22,922 nucleotides of DNA from Candidatus Eiseniibacteriota bacterium (GCA_016867695.1 VGIY01000009.1:1-22922), one strand, 5' to 3'; shown: positions 7,978 to 16,431, counted from the stretch's first letter. The notes: a model not told the origin generated them from the letters alone. Numbers and translations are program-made.

Positions 7978-8289
7978 CGGCAACCCCTTCTCCCTGGAAC
8001 CCCCTGCCCGGACCGCGCGCCGCGGCGGGATCGGCGACGGTAGCATGGGGATGCTGGGGCGCCAGCCCATTCGATTGTGGTCTGAGGATTCCGGGTCGAG
8101 CGGCCGGGGCCGAGGCGGCGCTCGGTCCGCGGGCCCCTCGGTGTCGCTTCGCGGTCATGCCCGGCGGGCAAGCCAGGGGCGTGCCGGTTCAGGGGGCGAT
8201 GAGGGGGCCGGGAGCAGGATGGGGCCAACTCACCGCCTGCGGCGGGGTTGCCCCAGGTGACCCGGAGATGTCGGTCCACAGTCCGGAGG
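7978..8289. other. Intergenic region with hairpins after the ABC operon
   Basis: This 312-bp gap lies between the ABC exporter stop and the start of the repeat protein, both on the minus strand. Two adjacent small inverted repeats are visible: CCGCC-TGC-GGCGG (8233-8245) and GGGG-TTG-CCCC (8244-8254). They could end the ABC transcript, but no T-run follows. I found no strong promoter for the repeat gene and no other gene. Confidence 0.4.
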
Positions 8290-10101
8290 CTAGGCCAGCG
8301 ACCCGGCCAGCTCCAGCCGGCGGTAGACGCGGGCGTACTCCCCCGGTCTGCCGATCAGCGTGGCGTGGCTGCCGCTCTCGACCAGCCGCCCTCCGGCAAG
8401 GACGAAGATCCGATCCGCCCGCTGCAGCGTGTCGGGACGGTGGGTGACGAGCAGCGCCGTCATCCCCGGCAGGACCTCGTGCAGCCGCTCCCAGAGCGCC
8501 GCCTCGGTGCGGGAGTCGAGCGCCGAGGTGCAATCGTCGAGGATCAAGATCCTCGGCCGGCCGACTAGCGCCCGGGCCAGTGACAGGCGCTGCTTCTGCC
8601 CGCCCGAGATCGACATCCCGCGCGTGCCGATCGGCGTGTCGAGGCCCTGGGGGAAGCCTTCCACCTCCTCGCGGAGCTGGGCGACCTCGAGCGCCCAGGC
8701 GAGGCGCTCGTCCGAGATGCCCGGGCGGCCGAAGAGGATGTTCTGGCGCACCGTGTCGCTGAAGAGCGCCGGCTCCTGGGGCACGAAGCCGATCATCCCG
8801 CGCAGCGCCTCCAGCCGGTAGGCGCGCAGGTCGCGGCCGTCGAGCGTGATCCGTCCCTCCGTCGGATCGACGAGGCGTGGAACCAGGTGCACGAGCCAGC
8901 TCTTGCCCGCGCCCACCCGGCCGACGACCGCGGCGATCTCCCCCGGCGCGACCTCGAACGAGATGTCTTCCAGGATCCTGCGCGGCGACCCGGGGAAGGC
9001 GAAGCCGACCTGCTCGAAGCGCAGCGCGGCTCCCCGGCCCTCCGCGTCGCCGGCGCCGGCGACGGCGCCGCCGATCCCCTCGTCGCGGACCATCGGCGGC
9101 ACGGCCTCGAGCTCGACCAGCCGGTCGATCGACACCGCAGACTGGCGCGACTTGACCAGGAACTGCCCGATGTCGAACATCGGGAAGACGAGCCAGACGA
9201 CATAGTAGATGAAGGTGGCCATGTCGCCGATCGAGAGCCCCGCCCGCAGCACCTTGTAGCCGCCGGCGAAGAGGACGATGACGACGCCGAACTGCCAGAT
9301 GTAGTTGTAGAGCGAGTCGACGATCGCCGCCGCGCGCACCGAGGCGATCTCCGCCGCCTGCCGCTCCCGCGCCGCGCCCTCGAAGCGGCGCTGCTGGGCC
9401 GGCTCGCGGACGTAGGCCTTGAGCACGCGAACGCCCGAGAAGCAGGCCTCGGCCACGTCGTTGACCCGCGAGATGCGCTTCTGCAGCGCGTCGTAGCGCC
9501 GGTCGAGGGCCGAGGAGCTGCGGAAGAAGATCAGGATCAGCAGCGGCAGCGGTCCGGCCGTCCAGACCGTCAGCGCCGGATCGATGCTCACCATCATGAT
9601 CAGGACGAAGGCCACCGCCAGCAAGGCCTCGTACAGCCGCCAGATCCCGGAACAGGCGAACCAGGAGAGCTTCTCGGCCACGTCGTCGGTCATGCGCGTG
9701 ACGAGATCCCCCGTGCGGAAGCGGTTGAAGAAGTCGGGGCCCTTGGCCGTGACCTGGTCGAAGGAGACCTGGCGGAAGAGCCACTCCAGGCGCACGTTCA
9801 TCCAGGCCCGCCAGGACTGGAAACAGGCGTAGAGCGCGACGGCCGCCAGGCCCAGGGCGATGAAGCCGAGGCCCAGCGACGCCGCGGGTGACAGCCCCCA
9901 TCCGGCGCCGGCGCCGACCAGCCCCCTGCCGAGCCAGTGCTCGGGCAGCGCCCCGGTCTTGACGTAGTCGACCGTGAATCCGACCAGGCGCGGGATGTGC
10001 ACGCCGATGGCCAGCTGCAGCGGGGTCAGGACCAGCAGCAGCGCGACCACGTGCGGGTATCCGCGGTAGTAGCGGAGGATCCACCTCAGCTTAGCGTACA
10101 T
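8290..10101 (-). CDS. ABC exporter half-transporter, subunit with degenerate Walker B (Asp for Glu)
   Basis: A 603-residue half-transporter with an N-terminal six-helix exporter domain (about 1-330) and a C-terminal ATPase domain. Motifs are Walker A GRVGAGKS (Lys400), canonical signature ISGGQKQR, Walker B ILILDDC and H-loop His554 (LLVTHRP). The residue after the Walker B Asp522 is Asp523, where an active ATPase has Glu, so this Walker A/B site should hydrolyse ATP poorly. The ATG at 10101 overlaps the end of the upstream half-transporter by 11 bp, which argues for translational coupling and a heterodimer like TM287/TM288, BmrCD or MdlAB. Substrate is unknown. Lipid or drug export is the usual role of this group. 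Confidence 0.92.
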   Translation of the reverse strand: MYAKLRWILRYYRGYPHVVALLLVLTPLQLAIGVHIPRLVGFTVDYVKTGALPEHWLGRGLVGAGAGWGLSPAASLGLGFIALGLAAVALYACFQSWRAWMNVRLEWLFRQVSFDQVTAKGPDFFNRFRTGDLVTRMTDDVAEKLSWFACSGIWRLYEALLAVAFVLIMMVSIDPALTVWTAGPLPLLILIFFRSSSALDRRYDALQKRISRVNDVAEACFSGVRVLKAYVREPAQQRRFEGAARERQAAEIASVRAAAIVDSLYNYIWQFGVVIVLFAGGYKVLRAGLSIGDMATFIYYVVWLVFPMFDIGQFLVKSRQSAVSIDRLVELEAVPPMVRDEGIGGAVAGAGDAEGRGAALRFEQVGFAFPGSPRRILEDISFEVAPGEIAAVVGRVGAGKSWLVHLVPRLVDPTEGRITLDGRDLRAYRLEALRGMIGFVPQEPALFSDTVRQNILFGRPGISDERLAWALEVAQLREEVEGFPQGLDTPIGTRGMSISGGQKQRLSLARALVGRPRILILDDCTSALDSRTEAALWERLHEVLPGMTALLVTHRPDTLQRADRIFVLAGGRLVESGSHATLIGRPGEYARVYRRLELAGSLA

Positions 10102-11929
10102 GGGCGACCGCCTCCCCGCTCGGCGCCGGCGCCTGCCCCTGGAACTGCAGGCGAAAGAGCCTGGCATAGTAGTCATCGCGGGCGAGCAGCTGCGCGTGGT
10201 TCCCTCGCTCGACGATCTCGCCGTCGCGCAGGACGAGGATCTCGTCGGCGTCACGGATCGTCGCCAGCCGGTGGGCGATGATCAGGGAGGTGCGCCGGCC
10301 GATGAGCTTCGCCAGCGAGGCCTGGATCACCCGCTCCGTCTCCGGGTCGATGGAACTGGTCGCCTCGTCCAGGATGAGCACCTGCGGGTCGACGACCAGC
10401 GCGCGGGCGAAGGAGAGCAGCTGGCGCTCGCCGCGGCTGAAGTTGGCCCCCCTCTCCGAGACGCGCGTGCCGTAGCCGTCGGGCAGCCGGCGGATGAAGC
10501 CGTCGGCGTCGACCGTACGGGCGGCGGCGGCGACGCGCTCCTCGCCGATCCCTTCCGCCCCGAGCGAGATGTTCCCGCCGATATCGCCCGGGAACAGGAT
10601 GATGTCCTGCAGCACGAGCGCGAAACGGCCGCGCAGGTCGGCGGCGCGAAGCTCCCGGATGTCCACGCCGTCGATGGTGATGCGCCCTCGCTGCGGATCG
10701 TAGAAGCGCAGCAGCAGCGAGATGATCGTCGTCTTCCCGCCGCCGGTGATCCCCGCCAGCGCCACGCGGCGGCCCACCGGGATCTCGAAGCTCACGTCGC
10801 GCAGCACCCAGCGCTCGTCGTTCGTGTACGAGAACCAGACCCCTTCGAAGCGGATCCCGCGCACCAGCCCCGGCCAGGGCCGCGGCTCGGCCGGCTCGCG
10901 CAGGGCGGGTTCGACGGACAGCAGGGCGAAGATGCGCCGCGCGCCGGCGATGCCCTTCTGGAAGCTGCCCAGCTGCTCGGCCAGCCGCGCCACCGGATCG
11001 AACTCCTTCCAGATAAGCAGGATGAAGAGAACGATCAGGCCGGGGGTCAGCCCCCAGTGCGCGCCCAGGAGCAGGACCAGCCCGATCTTCACGTAGTTGA
11101 CGAAGCCGAGCAGGTTGAAGAAGACGCAGACGGCCACGTTGACGAAGGCGTCCTCGTCGAACTTGGCCCGGTTGGCGCGGCGGACGCGGTCGCGGGCGTA
11201 CTCGCCGCGGTGGAAGAGCTGCACGATCGACATGCCCTGGAGGAACTCGGCGACCGTCGCTGTGACCTCGGCCATGCGCTTGCGCACTTCCAGGAAGCGG
11301 TGCGTCGTCATCCTGTGGAAGGCGAGGACGAGAAGCGCCAGCACCGGAGTCAGCAGGGCGAGCACGAGCGCCAGACGCGGGTGCTTCCAGAACATGACGC
11401 CCCAGATCCCGACCACGAGCACGAGATCCCCGACCAGGAGGACGACCGTGTTGGTGAAGAGCATCCGCAGCGCCTCGGTGTCCGACTCGACGCGGGCCAT
11501 CAGCCGTCCGACCGGGTTGCGGTCGAAGAAGCCGACGTCGAGACCGAGGATGTGGCGGAAGAGCCGCGTGCGCAGGTCGAACAGCGCCTCCTGGCCGACG
11601 CGCTCGAGCTTCACGCGCTGGATGTACTGCAGCACGATCGACGCGCCCTGGATGGCCAGGACAGCCAGCCCCAGCCCGAGCAGCGCGCCGTAGCCCCGCT
11701 CCGCGGCGGGCAGGGCGAGCTGCGCGCCGATCGGCCCGTCGATCGCCCGCTGGATCAGCCAGGGCCAGGCGAGCGAGAACAGCGTGGTCGCGATCAGGAG
11801 CCCCAGGCAGAGAAGCAGCTCGGCGCGGTGGCGGCGGAGCAGCGGCAGGAGCCCGAGCAGGGCCCGGCGCGAACCGACCTGGCGCTCGCCGTCGCTCAGG
11901 CGCTCATCTTCGAAGTGGGCTGCCGTCAT
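10091..11929 (-). CDS. ABC exporter half-transporter, subunit with catalytic Glu but altered signature motif
   Basis: A 612-residue half-transporter with transmembrane helices in about residues 28-330 and an ATPase domain after. Walker A is GITGGGKTT and Walker B is VLILDEATSS with catalytic Glu522. The H-loop is IIAHRLATI. The signature reads FSRGERQ in place of LSGGQ. Paired with the downstream subunit, its intact Walker A/B would face that subunit's intact ISGGQ (active site), while its own FSRGE would face the Asp-containing Walker B (degenerate site). This is the expected split for a heterodimeric exporter. ATG 11929 (MTAAHFEDERLSDGERQ) is chosen as the start because upstream sequence in frame is Arg/Pro/Gly-rich and unlike protein. 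A GGAG lies only 2 nt before it, so the start is less certain than the gene. Confidence 0.9.
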   Translation of the reverse strand: MTAAHFEDERLSDGERQVGSRRALLGLLPLLRRHRAELLLCLGLLIATTLFSLAWPWLIQRAIDGPIGAQLALPAAERGYGALLGLGLAVLAIQGASIVLQYIQRVKLERVGQEALFDLRTRLFRHILGLDVGFFDRNPVGRLMARVESDTEALRMLFTNTVVLLVGDLVLVVGIWGVMFWKHPRLALVLALLTPVLALLVLAFHRMTTHRFLEVRKRMAEVTATVAEFLQGMSIVQLFHRGEYARDRVRRANRAKFDEDAFVNVAVCVFFNLLGFVNYVKIGLVLLLGAHWGLTPGLIVLFILLIWKEFDPVARLAEQLGSFQKGIAGARRIFALLSVEPALREPAEPRPWPGLVRGIRFEGVWFSYTNDERWVLRDVSFEIPVGRRVALAGITGGGKTTIISLLLRFYDPQRGRITIDGVDIRELRAADLRGRFALVLQDIILFPGDIGGNISLGAEGIGEERVAAAARTVDADGFIRRLPDGYGTRVSERGANFSRGERQLLSFARALVVDPQVLILDEATSSIDPETERVIQASLAKLIGRRTSLIIAHRLATIRDADEILVLRDGEIVERGNHAQLLARDDYYARLFRLQFQGQAPAPSGEAVAHVR

Positions 11930-12264
11930 GCTCCACGCCCTTCGGGGAACGGTCTGCGCGGCTCGCGCGGCGGGGGACCGGCACCCGCCTCCCGCGGCCC
12001 CGGCGATGCCGCCGCCGCGGGTCAGTCCGCGTCGCCTCGTGGCGAGCTTCGCGAAGGCCGGTGCACCCCGGCGACCCCCTACGGCCGTATCTCCGGTATG
12101 TTGCCCGGGACGGCGACCCGCTTTCAGGGATTCCGCGGCTCCGACTCCCCGCGGAAGCAGGCGCCCGCGCGGTCCGGGCAGCGCGGGCGGTGCGCGGCCC
12201 GGGGCGGGGCGCCGTCGCGCCCATCGAACGGAGATGCCGCGCCATGAGCTTCGCCCCGGGCATG
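11930..12264. other. Divergent intergenic region between the ABC pair and sppA
   Basis: Apart from the sppA promoter at its right edge, this stretch shows no gene. Translations in all frames are low-complexity Arg/Ala/Pro. The ABC operon promoter must lie here, but I cannot point to a clear pair of boxes on the minus strand. Confidence 0.5.
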
Positions 12265-12293
12265 ATGACACGCGGAGACGCCCGGGGTACACT
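12265..12293 (+). promoter_or_regulatory. Sigma-70-like promoter for sppA
   Basis: ATGACA (12265-12270, 5 of 6 consensus), a 17-bp spacer, then TACACT (12288-12293, 4 of 6). Transcription would start near 12300, leaving a short leader that contains the AGGAGG ribosome site (12310-12315) 5 nt before the ATG at 12321. Confidence 0.5.
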
Positions 12294-12320
12294 CGCGCGA
12301 GTCACGAACAGGAGGTCGCC

Positions 12321-14057
12321 ATGAAGTCGTTCCTGAAGATGATCGTCGCCGTGCTGGTCGCCCAGCTACTGATCGTCGGCGCGCTCGCGGTCGTCATCGC
12401 CGCCCGCCTCTCCGACAAGGTCAAGGTGCCCAAGGGCGCCGTGCTCGTCCAGTCGCTCGACGGGGCGATTCCCGACTCGCCCCAGGGCGGCGGCATGCCG
12501 GGCCCGTTCGGCCGGGCCGGCGAGAGCCACGCCTCGATCCTCGGGAACCTGGAGAAGGCGCGCCACGACGCCCGCATCCATGCGGTGGTGCTCGAGATCG
12601 GACTGCCCGAGATCGGCTTCGCCAAGATGGACGAGCTGCGCGCGCGCATCGGGCAGCTCCGGGCCGCGGGCAAGCCGGTCTGGGCCTACACCGAGGGGCT
12701 CTCGCGCGGCAGCCTCTACCTGGGCGCCGCCTGCGACAGCCTCTTCCTCCTGCCCAACGGCTACGTCTCGCTCCACGGCAGCGCCTCCGGCCGCCCCTTC
12801 CTCAAGGGCACGCTGGAGAAGCTCGGCATCAGGGAGAACCTGCACCGCATCGAGCACTACAAGTCGGCGGCGGAGATGATCCAGGGCGAGCGGATGAGCC
12901 CCGAGTCGCGGGCCAACATCGAGTGGATCCTGGACTCCCTCTACCCGCACAGCCTGGCGACGATCGAGGAGGATCGCCGGCTCGCCCCGGGGACGCTGGA
13001 GAGCCGGATCTTCCCCGCGGGCGTGCTCACGCCGGACGAGGCCCTCGCCCTGGGCCTCGTCGACCGCCTCCTCTACCGCGACGGCCTGGAGGAGCGCCTG
13101 CTGGCCCTGCCCGGCGTGGAGCAGGACCAGGGGACCAAGGAGGGTCTCGGCCCGCGGCCGCGGACCGTCTCCGGCTCCGAGTACGCCTCCGTCGAGCGCA
13201 AGGCGGCGGGGATCAAGGCCAAGGAGCGGATCGCCGTCGTCCACGCCAGCGGCTACATCGGCGGCGAGGAGAGCGGGTACCAGTTCCCCTTCGGCGCCTC
13301 GATGGGCGCGGCGACGATGGAGCGCGCCTTCCGCGCCGCCGCCGAGGACAAGGAGGTCAAGGCGATCATCTTCCGCGTCGACAGCGGCGGGGGCGAGAGC
13401 AGCACCTCCTGGAAGATCCAGCGTTCGGCGAAGCGCGCCGCCGAGAAGAAGCCGCTCGTCGTCTCGATGGGCGACATGGCCGGCTCCGGCGGGTACCTCA
13501 TCTGCTATCCTTGCGCCCCCCTGCTCGCCGGTCCGCGCAGCATCGTCGGCTCGATCGGCTCGATCTCGGGCAAGTTCAACATGCGCGGCCTCTACGACAA
13601 GCTCGGCATCACCTGGGACTTCGTCTCCCGCGGCCCGAACGCGCTGATGGGTTCGGACTACTTCGACTACACGCCCGAGCAGTGGGCGTCGTTCAAGCAG
13701 CGGCACTGGCGCGACTATCAGGACTGGATCGACGACATCGCCCGCTTCCGCGGCCGGACCGCGGCCGAGATCGACAGCGTCGGGCGGGGCCGCGTCTGGA
13801 CCGGCGAGCAGGCGCTCGCCCACGGGTTGATCGACGAGCTCGGCGCCTTCGACGACGCGGTGCGCATCGCCAAGGAGAAGGCGGGCATCGCCGCCGACGC
13901 CGAGGTGGAGTTCGTCCACTACCCGAAGGCGAAGGGGTTCATCGAGTCGCTGAAGAGCGGCGGGCTGGGCGCGGCGATCGCGGGGCTGATCGACGGGTGG
14001 CTCGCGCCCCTGCGGCGGGAGCAGACCTGGGCCCTGGAATGGGGAACCTATCGTTAG
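12321..14057 (+). CDS. sppA: Signal peptide peptidase SppA, long (67K) type
   Basis: A 578-residue membrane-anchored serine protease with two tandem S49 domains, the length and layout of the E. coli type enzyme that degrades cleaved signal peptides at the inner membrane. Residues 3-28 form the single N-terminal anchor. The Ser-Lys dyad is split across the two domains as in the family: general base Lys181 in HYKSAAEMIQGERMSP and nucleophile Ser389 in VSMGDMAGSGGYLI. The start is fixed by AGGAGG 5 nt upstream of ATG 12321. It is divergent from the ABC exporter genes, so no operon partner is evident. Assignment is firm. The exact substrates in this organism are not known. Confidence 0.95.
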   Translation: MKSFLKMIVAVLVAQLLIVGALAVVIAARLSDKVKVPKGAVLVQSLDGAIPDSPQGGGMPGPFGRAGESHASILGNLEKARHDARIHAVVLEIGLPEIGFAKMDELRARIGQLRAAGKPVWAYTEGLSRGSLYLGAACDSLFLLPNGYVSLHGSASGRPFLKGTLEKLGIRENLHRIEHYKSAAEMIQGERMSPESRANIEWILDSLYPHSLATIEEDRRLAPGTLESRIFPAGVLTPDEALALGLVDRLLYRDGLEERLLALPGVEQDQGTKEGLGPRPRTVSGSEYASVERKAAGIKAKERIAVVHASGYIGGEESGYQFPFGASMGAATMERAFRAAAEDKEVKAIIFRVDSGGGESSTSWKIQRSAKRAAEKKPLVVSMGDMAGSGGYLICYPCAPLLAGPRSIVGSIGSISGKFNMRGLYDKLGITWDFVSRGPNALMGSDYFDYTPEQWASFKQRHWRDYQDWIDDIARFRGRTAAEIDSVGRGRVWTGEQALAHGLIDELGAFDDAVRIAKEKAGIAADAEVEFVHYPKAKGFIESLKSGGLGAAIAGLIDGWLAPLRREQTWALEWGTYR

Positions 14058-14063
14058 GGCGCC

Positions 14064-14175
14064 GGCCTCAGAGCGCCGGCGACAGCGAACCGGGCTCCGG
14101 CCTCAGCGCGCCGGCGACAGCGAAACGACAGCCGAGCTCCGGCCTCAGCGCGCCGGCCACGGCGAACCGGGCGCC
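14064..14175. repeat. Three imperfect tandem copies of a 35-42 bp unit
   Basis: The unit begins GGCCTCAGCGCGCCGGCGAC and continues AGCGAACCGGGCTCC. Copies lie at 14064-14098, 14099-14140 (with a 7-bp insertion) and 14141-14175. They begin 7 bp after the sppA stop and precede the terminator hairpin, in a gap between convergent genes. There is no sign that they are translated. Confidence 0.8.
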
Positions 14176-14218
14176 GGCCGCGCGGACGCGGGAAAGAGAA
14201 TGTAGGGGATGTAGGAGA

Positions 14219-14248
14219 GGGGGAAGGCCCGAGCCCGGACCTTCCCCC
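14219..14248. terminator. Bidirectional terminator-like hairpin between sppA and the RRM gene
   Basis: A perfect 9-bp stem, GGGGGAAGG (14219-14227) with CCTTCCCCC (14240-14248), and a 12-nt loop. It sits 9 bp past the RRM gene stop and between two convergent genes, which is where a shared terminator is expected. On the minus strand the stem is followed by the pyrimidine run TCTCCT, not a true T-tract. Confidence 0.6.
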
Positions 14249-14257
14249 GCGTCCCGA

Positions 14258-14554
14258 CTACCAGCGGTCGCGACGGCCGCCGCCGCCGCCGCCGCCCGGA
14301 CGGCCTTCACGCGGCTGGGCGATGTTGACCTTCAGCGCCCGGCCCATGAACTCCTTGCCGTCGAGGCTCTGGATCGCCTTCTGGGCGTCCTCGGCCTGCG
14401 CCATCTCGACAAAGCCGAAGCCACGCGGTCTGCCTGTCTCGCGGTCGGTGATCACCTTGGCGGAGATCACCTCGCCGTGAGCGGCGAAGAGCCCCTGGAG
14501 ATCTTCCTCGCCCGCATCGAATGGGAGATTGCCGACGTACAACTTGTTGGACAT
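14258..14554 (-). CDS. Small RRM-type RNA-binding protein with Gly/Arg tail
   Basis: A 98-residue protein consisting of one RNA recognition motif (residues 3-80) plus a short Gly/Arg tail. RNP2 is KLYVGNLPF (residues 4-12) and RNP1 is RGFGFVEM (about 44-51), with the aromatic residues that stack on RNA in place. The tail contains a run of seven glycines followed by RRDRW. This is the bacterial class of short RRM proteins known from cyanobacteria and several other phyla, often cold-inducible, and thought to act on mRNA structure or stability. ATG 14554 is chosen since it begins the conserved MSNKLYVGNLPF. A good promoter lies about 310 nt upstream, implying a long leader. Confidence 0.93.
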   Translation of the reverse strand: MSNKLYVGNLPFDAGEEDLQGLFAAHGEVISAKVITDRETGRPRGFGFVEMAQAEDAQKAIQSLDGKEFMGRALKVNIAQPREGRPGGGGGGGRRDRW

Positions 14555-14870
14555 GTCCGCTTACCCTCTAACTGTGGGCCGCATCACCGCACCGATACGC
14601 GCCCGTGCTCCAAACGACTGACTGACCCGAGAACATCCCCCATGGGCGCCCGGCGGAACCCTGCCTGCACGCTCTGTCGTCGGCCCCAGGAAGCACCCAC
14701 GGTGAGGTCTAGCGAGGGGAGAACGCATCCGATTCAGCAGAACTTCTGCCTGGCGTACCCAGAGTGCGGATTGGATAGGCTGGTAGAGATCTCCTTCCGA
14801 GCCCTGAACTCAGGCACCATGCCGCCCCGCCATCGAACCGCGGTCAACGGTTCCTGACAGGACCACACGG

Positions 14871-14899
14871 ATTATCGCCATCCGCCCCAAGGTTGTCCA
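14871..14899 (-). promoter_or_regulatory. Strong sigma-70-like promoter, minus strand, upstream of the RRM gene
   Basis: Read on the minus strand: TGGACA (14899-14894), a 17-bp spacer, GATAAT (14876-14871). Both boxes match consensus at 5 of 6 positions with ideal spacing, the best promoter in the window. It points at the RRM gene, with a predicted start near 14864 and about 310 nt of leader. Confidence 0.6.
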
Positions 14900-14995
14900 C
14901 CCCTTTCTTTGCTCCCGCGCCTCCGGGCCCTCCAGCCTCGCGGGGCGCGGCCGATTGGGCGGGCGGCCCCCAAGCCCCCCCTGCCCCAACGGCTC

Positions 14996-15017
14996 CCCCT
15001 CGCCCCCGTGGGGGGGG
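14996..15017. repeat. C-run/G-run hairpin resembling one at the left edge of the window
   Basis: CCCCTCGCCCCC followed after three bases by a G-run gives a 5-6 bp GC stem. The start of the window has CCCCTCGCCCCCCC followed closely by GGGGG at about 23-41. Two look-alikes may indicate a small dispersed intergenic element, but low-complexity coincidence is possible. Confidence 0.3.
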
Positions 15018-15226
15018 TGCGGGAATGTAGAGGGCGCCGGCCGCTCGGCATTCCTCCCCACTCCGAGGCCTCCGCGCAACCTCAGGGGGAGGCCCGGCCG
15101 GCTCGCACGAGATCCGGGAAGGACCGGCGAAGGGCACGCCAATCCATTGCTAAAATGGAAGTTGAGTCAGTATCGGCGCACGATTTCTCCCATCCCGCGG
15201 CCACTGGGCCCCGGCGTGGGGACGGC

Positions 15227-16333
15227 TTACATCATCTTGACCAGCGGGTGCCTCGAGCGCGCCTTCACCCCGGCGAACCAGCGGCAGAGTGGATACATGA
15301 CGATCAGCAGCCCCAGCCAGGCGAGCAGGGCGGCCGCAACCTCGCCCTGGCGGTAGGGCAGCAGACCCAGGCGGCGGGTGACGATCGCCAGCAGCGGGAT
15401 GTGGACGACGTAGAAGAAGAAGGGCGTCCTGCCGTAGACCTCGAGCGGATGGAAGAGCGCCCGCAGGCGAACCCCGACGGCCATGAAGGCCGCCGAGAAG
15501 AGCATCACCAGCCCTGGGAAAAGCATGTTGTGCGCCAAGCCTGGAGGGTACTTCTGCTCGAACCAGAAGCTCAACGATCCGACCCGATCGAAGGGCATGA
15601 TGTTCCCGTAGCCGGCCGGCATCCGCGCGAAGAAGAAGAGGACGACGCCGAGCATGCCGACCAACAGGGTGTTGCGGATGCGCCCGCGATCGTCGCGCCA
15701 GCGCTGGAACCAGAGCTCGCCGGCCACCGACCCGACGACGGCCAGGGCGAACCAGGGCAGCACCGGATAGAGGTTCCAGCTTCCGGCGTCCACCAGGAGT
15801 TGCATCGCCCGCATCTTCATGTCGGTCGTGCCCGGATCGTAGGGGATGCGCAGAAGCAGTGGATGGAGGGCGATCAGGCCCAGCGCCAGCGCCAGGCGCT
15901 GCCACCAGAACCAGCGGGCCACCAGCGCCAGCAGGATGATCGCCGAGCCGATCGTGGCGATGATGCCGAAGTGGTCGAGGCGCAGCCGGGCGAAGCCCCC
16001 CCAGCTCGCGTTGACCCAGACGAGCTGCACGGCGACGAGGAAGAGCCCGCGCAGCATCAGCCCTCCGCGCGCCTTCCAGAGGGGCGCGCCCTGGGCCGCC
16101 TTGCGCTCGAGGGCCCACCAGACCATCGCCCCGGCCAGCATCAGGAATCCGGGGGCGCACAGGTAGCTGACCATGCGCAGGATGAACTGCGGGAACGAGT
16201 CGAACAGGAAGTCCCGGTACTCGACGCGGCTCCAGACGGAGTTGAAGTAGTCGGAGGCGTGATCGAGCCCCATCAGGGCGATGATCAGGCCGCGCATCTG
16301 ATCGACGAAGATGAACCGGTCCTTGACGGCCAC
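15227..16333 (-). CDS. DUF1624/HGSNAT-like multi-pass membrane protein (putative acyltransferase)
   Basis: A 368-residue protein with about ten hydrophobic segments. The N-terminus RFIFVDQMRGLIIALMGLDH resembles the heparan-alpha-glucosaminide N-acetyltransferase catalytic family (DUF1624) and the wider YeiB/acyltransferase-3-like group: a D-x-x-R-G motif in helix 1 followed by an essential-type His (LDH, about residue 25). These proteins are thought to pass acetyl or other acyl groups across the inner membrane to glycans or lipids. The start is GTG at 16333 (GTG GCC GTC AAG), supported by a G-rich stretch 4 nt upstream and by the position of the conserved helix 1. It is divergent from pgsB, so a role in modifying the same surface polymer is possible but only inferred. 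Confidence 0.75.
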   Translation of the reverse strand: MAVKDRFIFVDQMRGLIIALMGLDHASDYFNSVWSRVEYRDFLFDSFPQFILRMVSYLCAPGFLMLAGAMVWWALERKAAQGAPLWKARGGLMLRGLFLVAVQLVWVNASWGGFARLRLDHFGIIATIGSAIILLALVARWFWWQRLALALGLIALHPLLLRIPYDPGTTDMKMRAMQLLVDAGSWNLYPVLPWFALAVVGSVAGELWFQRWRDDRGRIRNTLLVGMLGVVLFFFARMPAGYGNIMPFDRVGSLSFWFEQKYPPGLAHNMLFPGLVMLFSAAFMAVGVRLRALFHPLEVYGRTPFFFYVVHIPLLAIVTRRLGLLPYRQGEVAAALLAWLGLLIVMYPLCRWFAGVKARSRHPLVKMM

Positions 16334-16431
16334 TCGCCCCCCCGTCCGTGTTCCGCGCTCCGGGCCCGCCCCACTCTCCGGCGGGCCCGGGAATCGGGCT
16401 CGCGCCTGCCGGCGCAGCGCTGGTCGGGCGC

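Larger units (their letters stand above)
14555..15226. other. Long non-coding region: RRM leader plus unexplained GC-rich DNA
   Basis: The 672 bp hold no gene that I can support. From 14555 to about 14864 it would be the RRM mRNA leader if the promoter at 14871-14899 is used. Inside it is a 13-bp palindrome, GCAGAACTTCTGC, at 14737-14749. From 14900 on the DNA is C/G-run rich with a hairpin at 15001-15015 and an inverted repeat GGAATG (15022-15027) with CATTCC (15049-15054). An AT-richer patch at 15144-15158 (CCATT-GCTAA-AATGG) lies 70 bp beyond the stop of the membrane-protein gene. I compared it by eye with 4.5S, 6S, RNase P and tmRNA hallmarks and found none. Confidence 0.5.

Noticed and set aside
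4417..8043. Very long plus-strand open frame of about 1200 codons
   Set aside because: It overlaps the arylsulfotransferase gene out of frame and then lies antisense to the signal-peptide-bearing repeat protein. Its composition is Arg/Ala/Pro/Val with no folded-protein character.
14555..14900. Possible structural RNA gene (4.5S, 6S, RNase P, tmRNA) in the long gap
   Set aside because: I looked on both strands for the SRP tetraloop region, RNase P core strings, the tmRNA tag start and a 6S bubble and saw none, so only an untyped leader is claimed.
15022..15054. GGAATG/CATTCC inverted repeat as an attachment site or IS end
   Set aside because: There is no transposase or integrase nearby, no target duplication, and a 6-bp stem is expected by chance in a window of this size.
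14810..15142. Minus-strand 110-codon open frame upstream of the RRM gene
   Set aside because: The product is Pro/Gly/Arg low-complexity, spans the C-run/G-run hairpin and the promoter at 14871-14899, and has no ribosome site.
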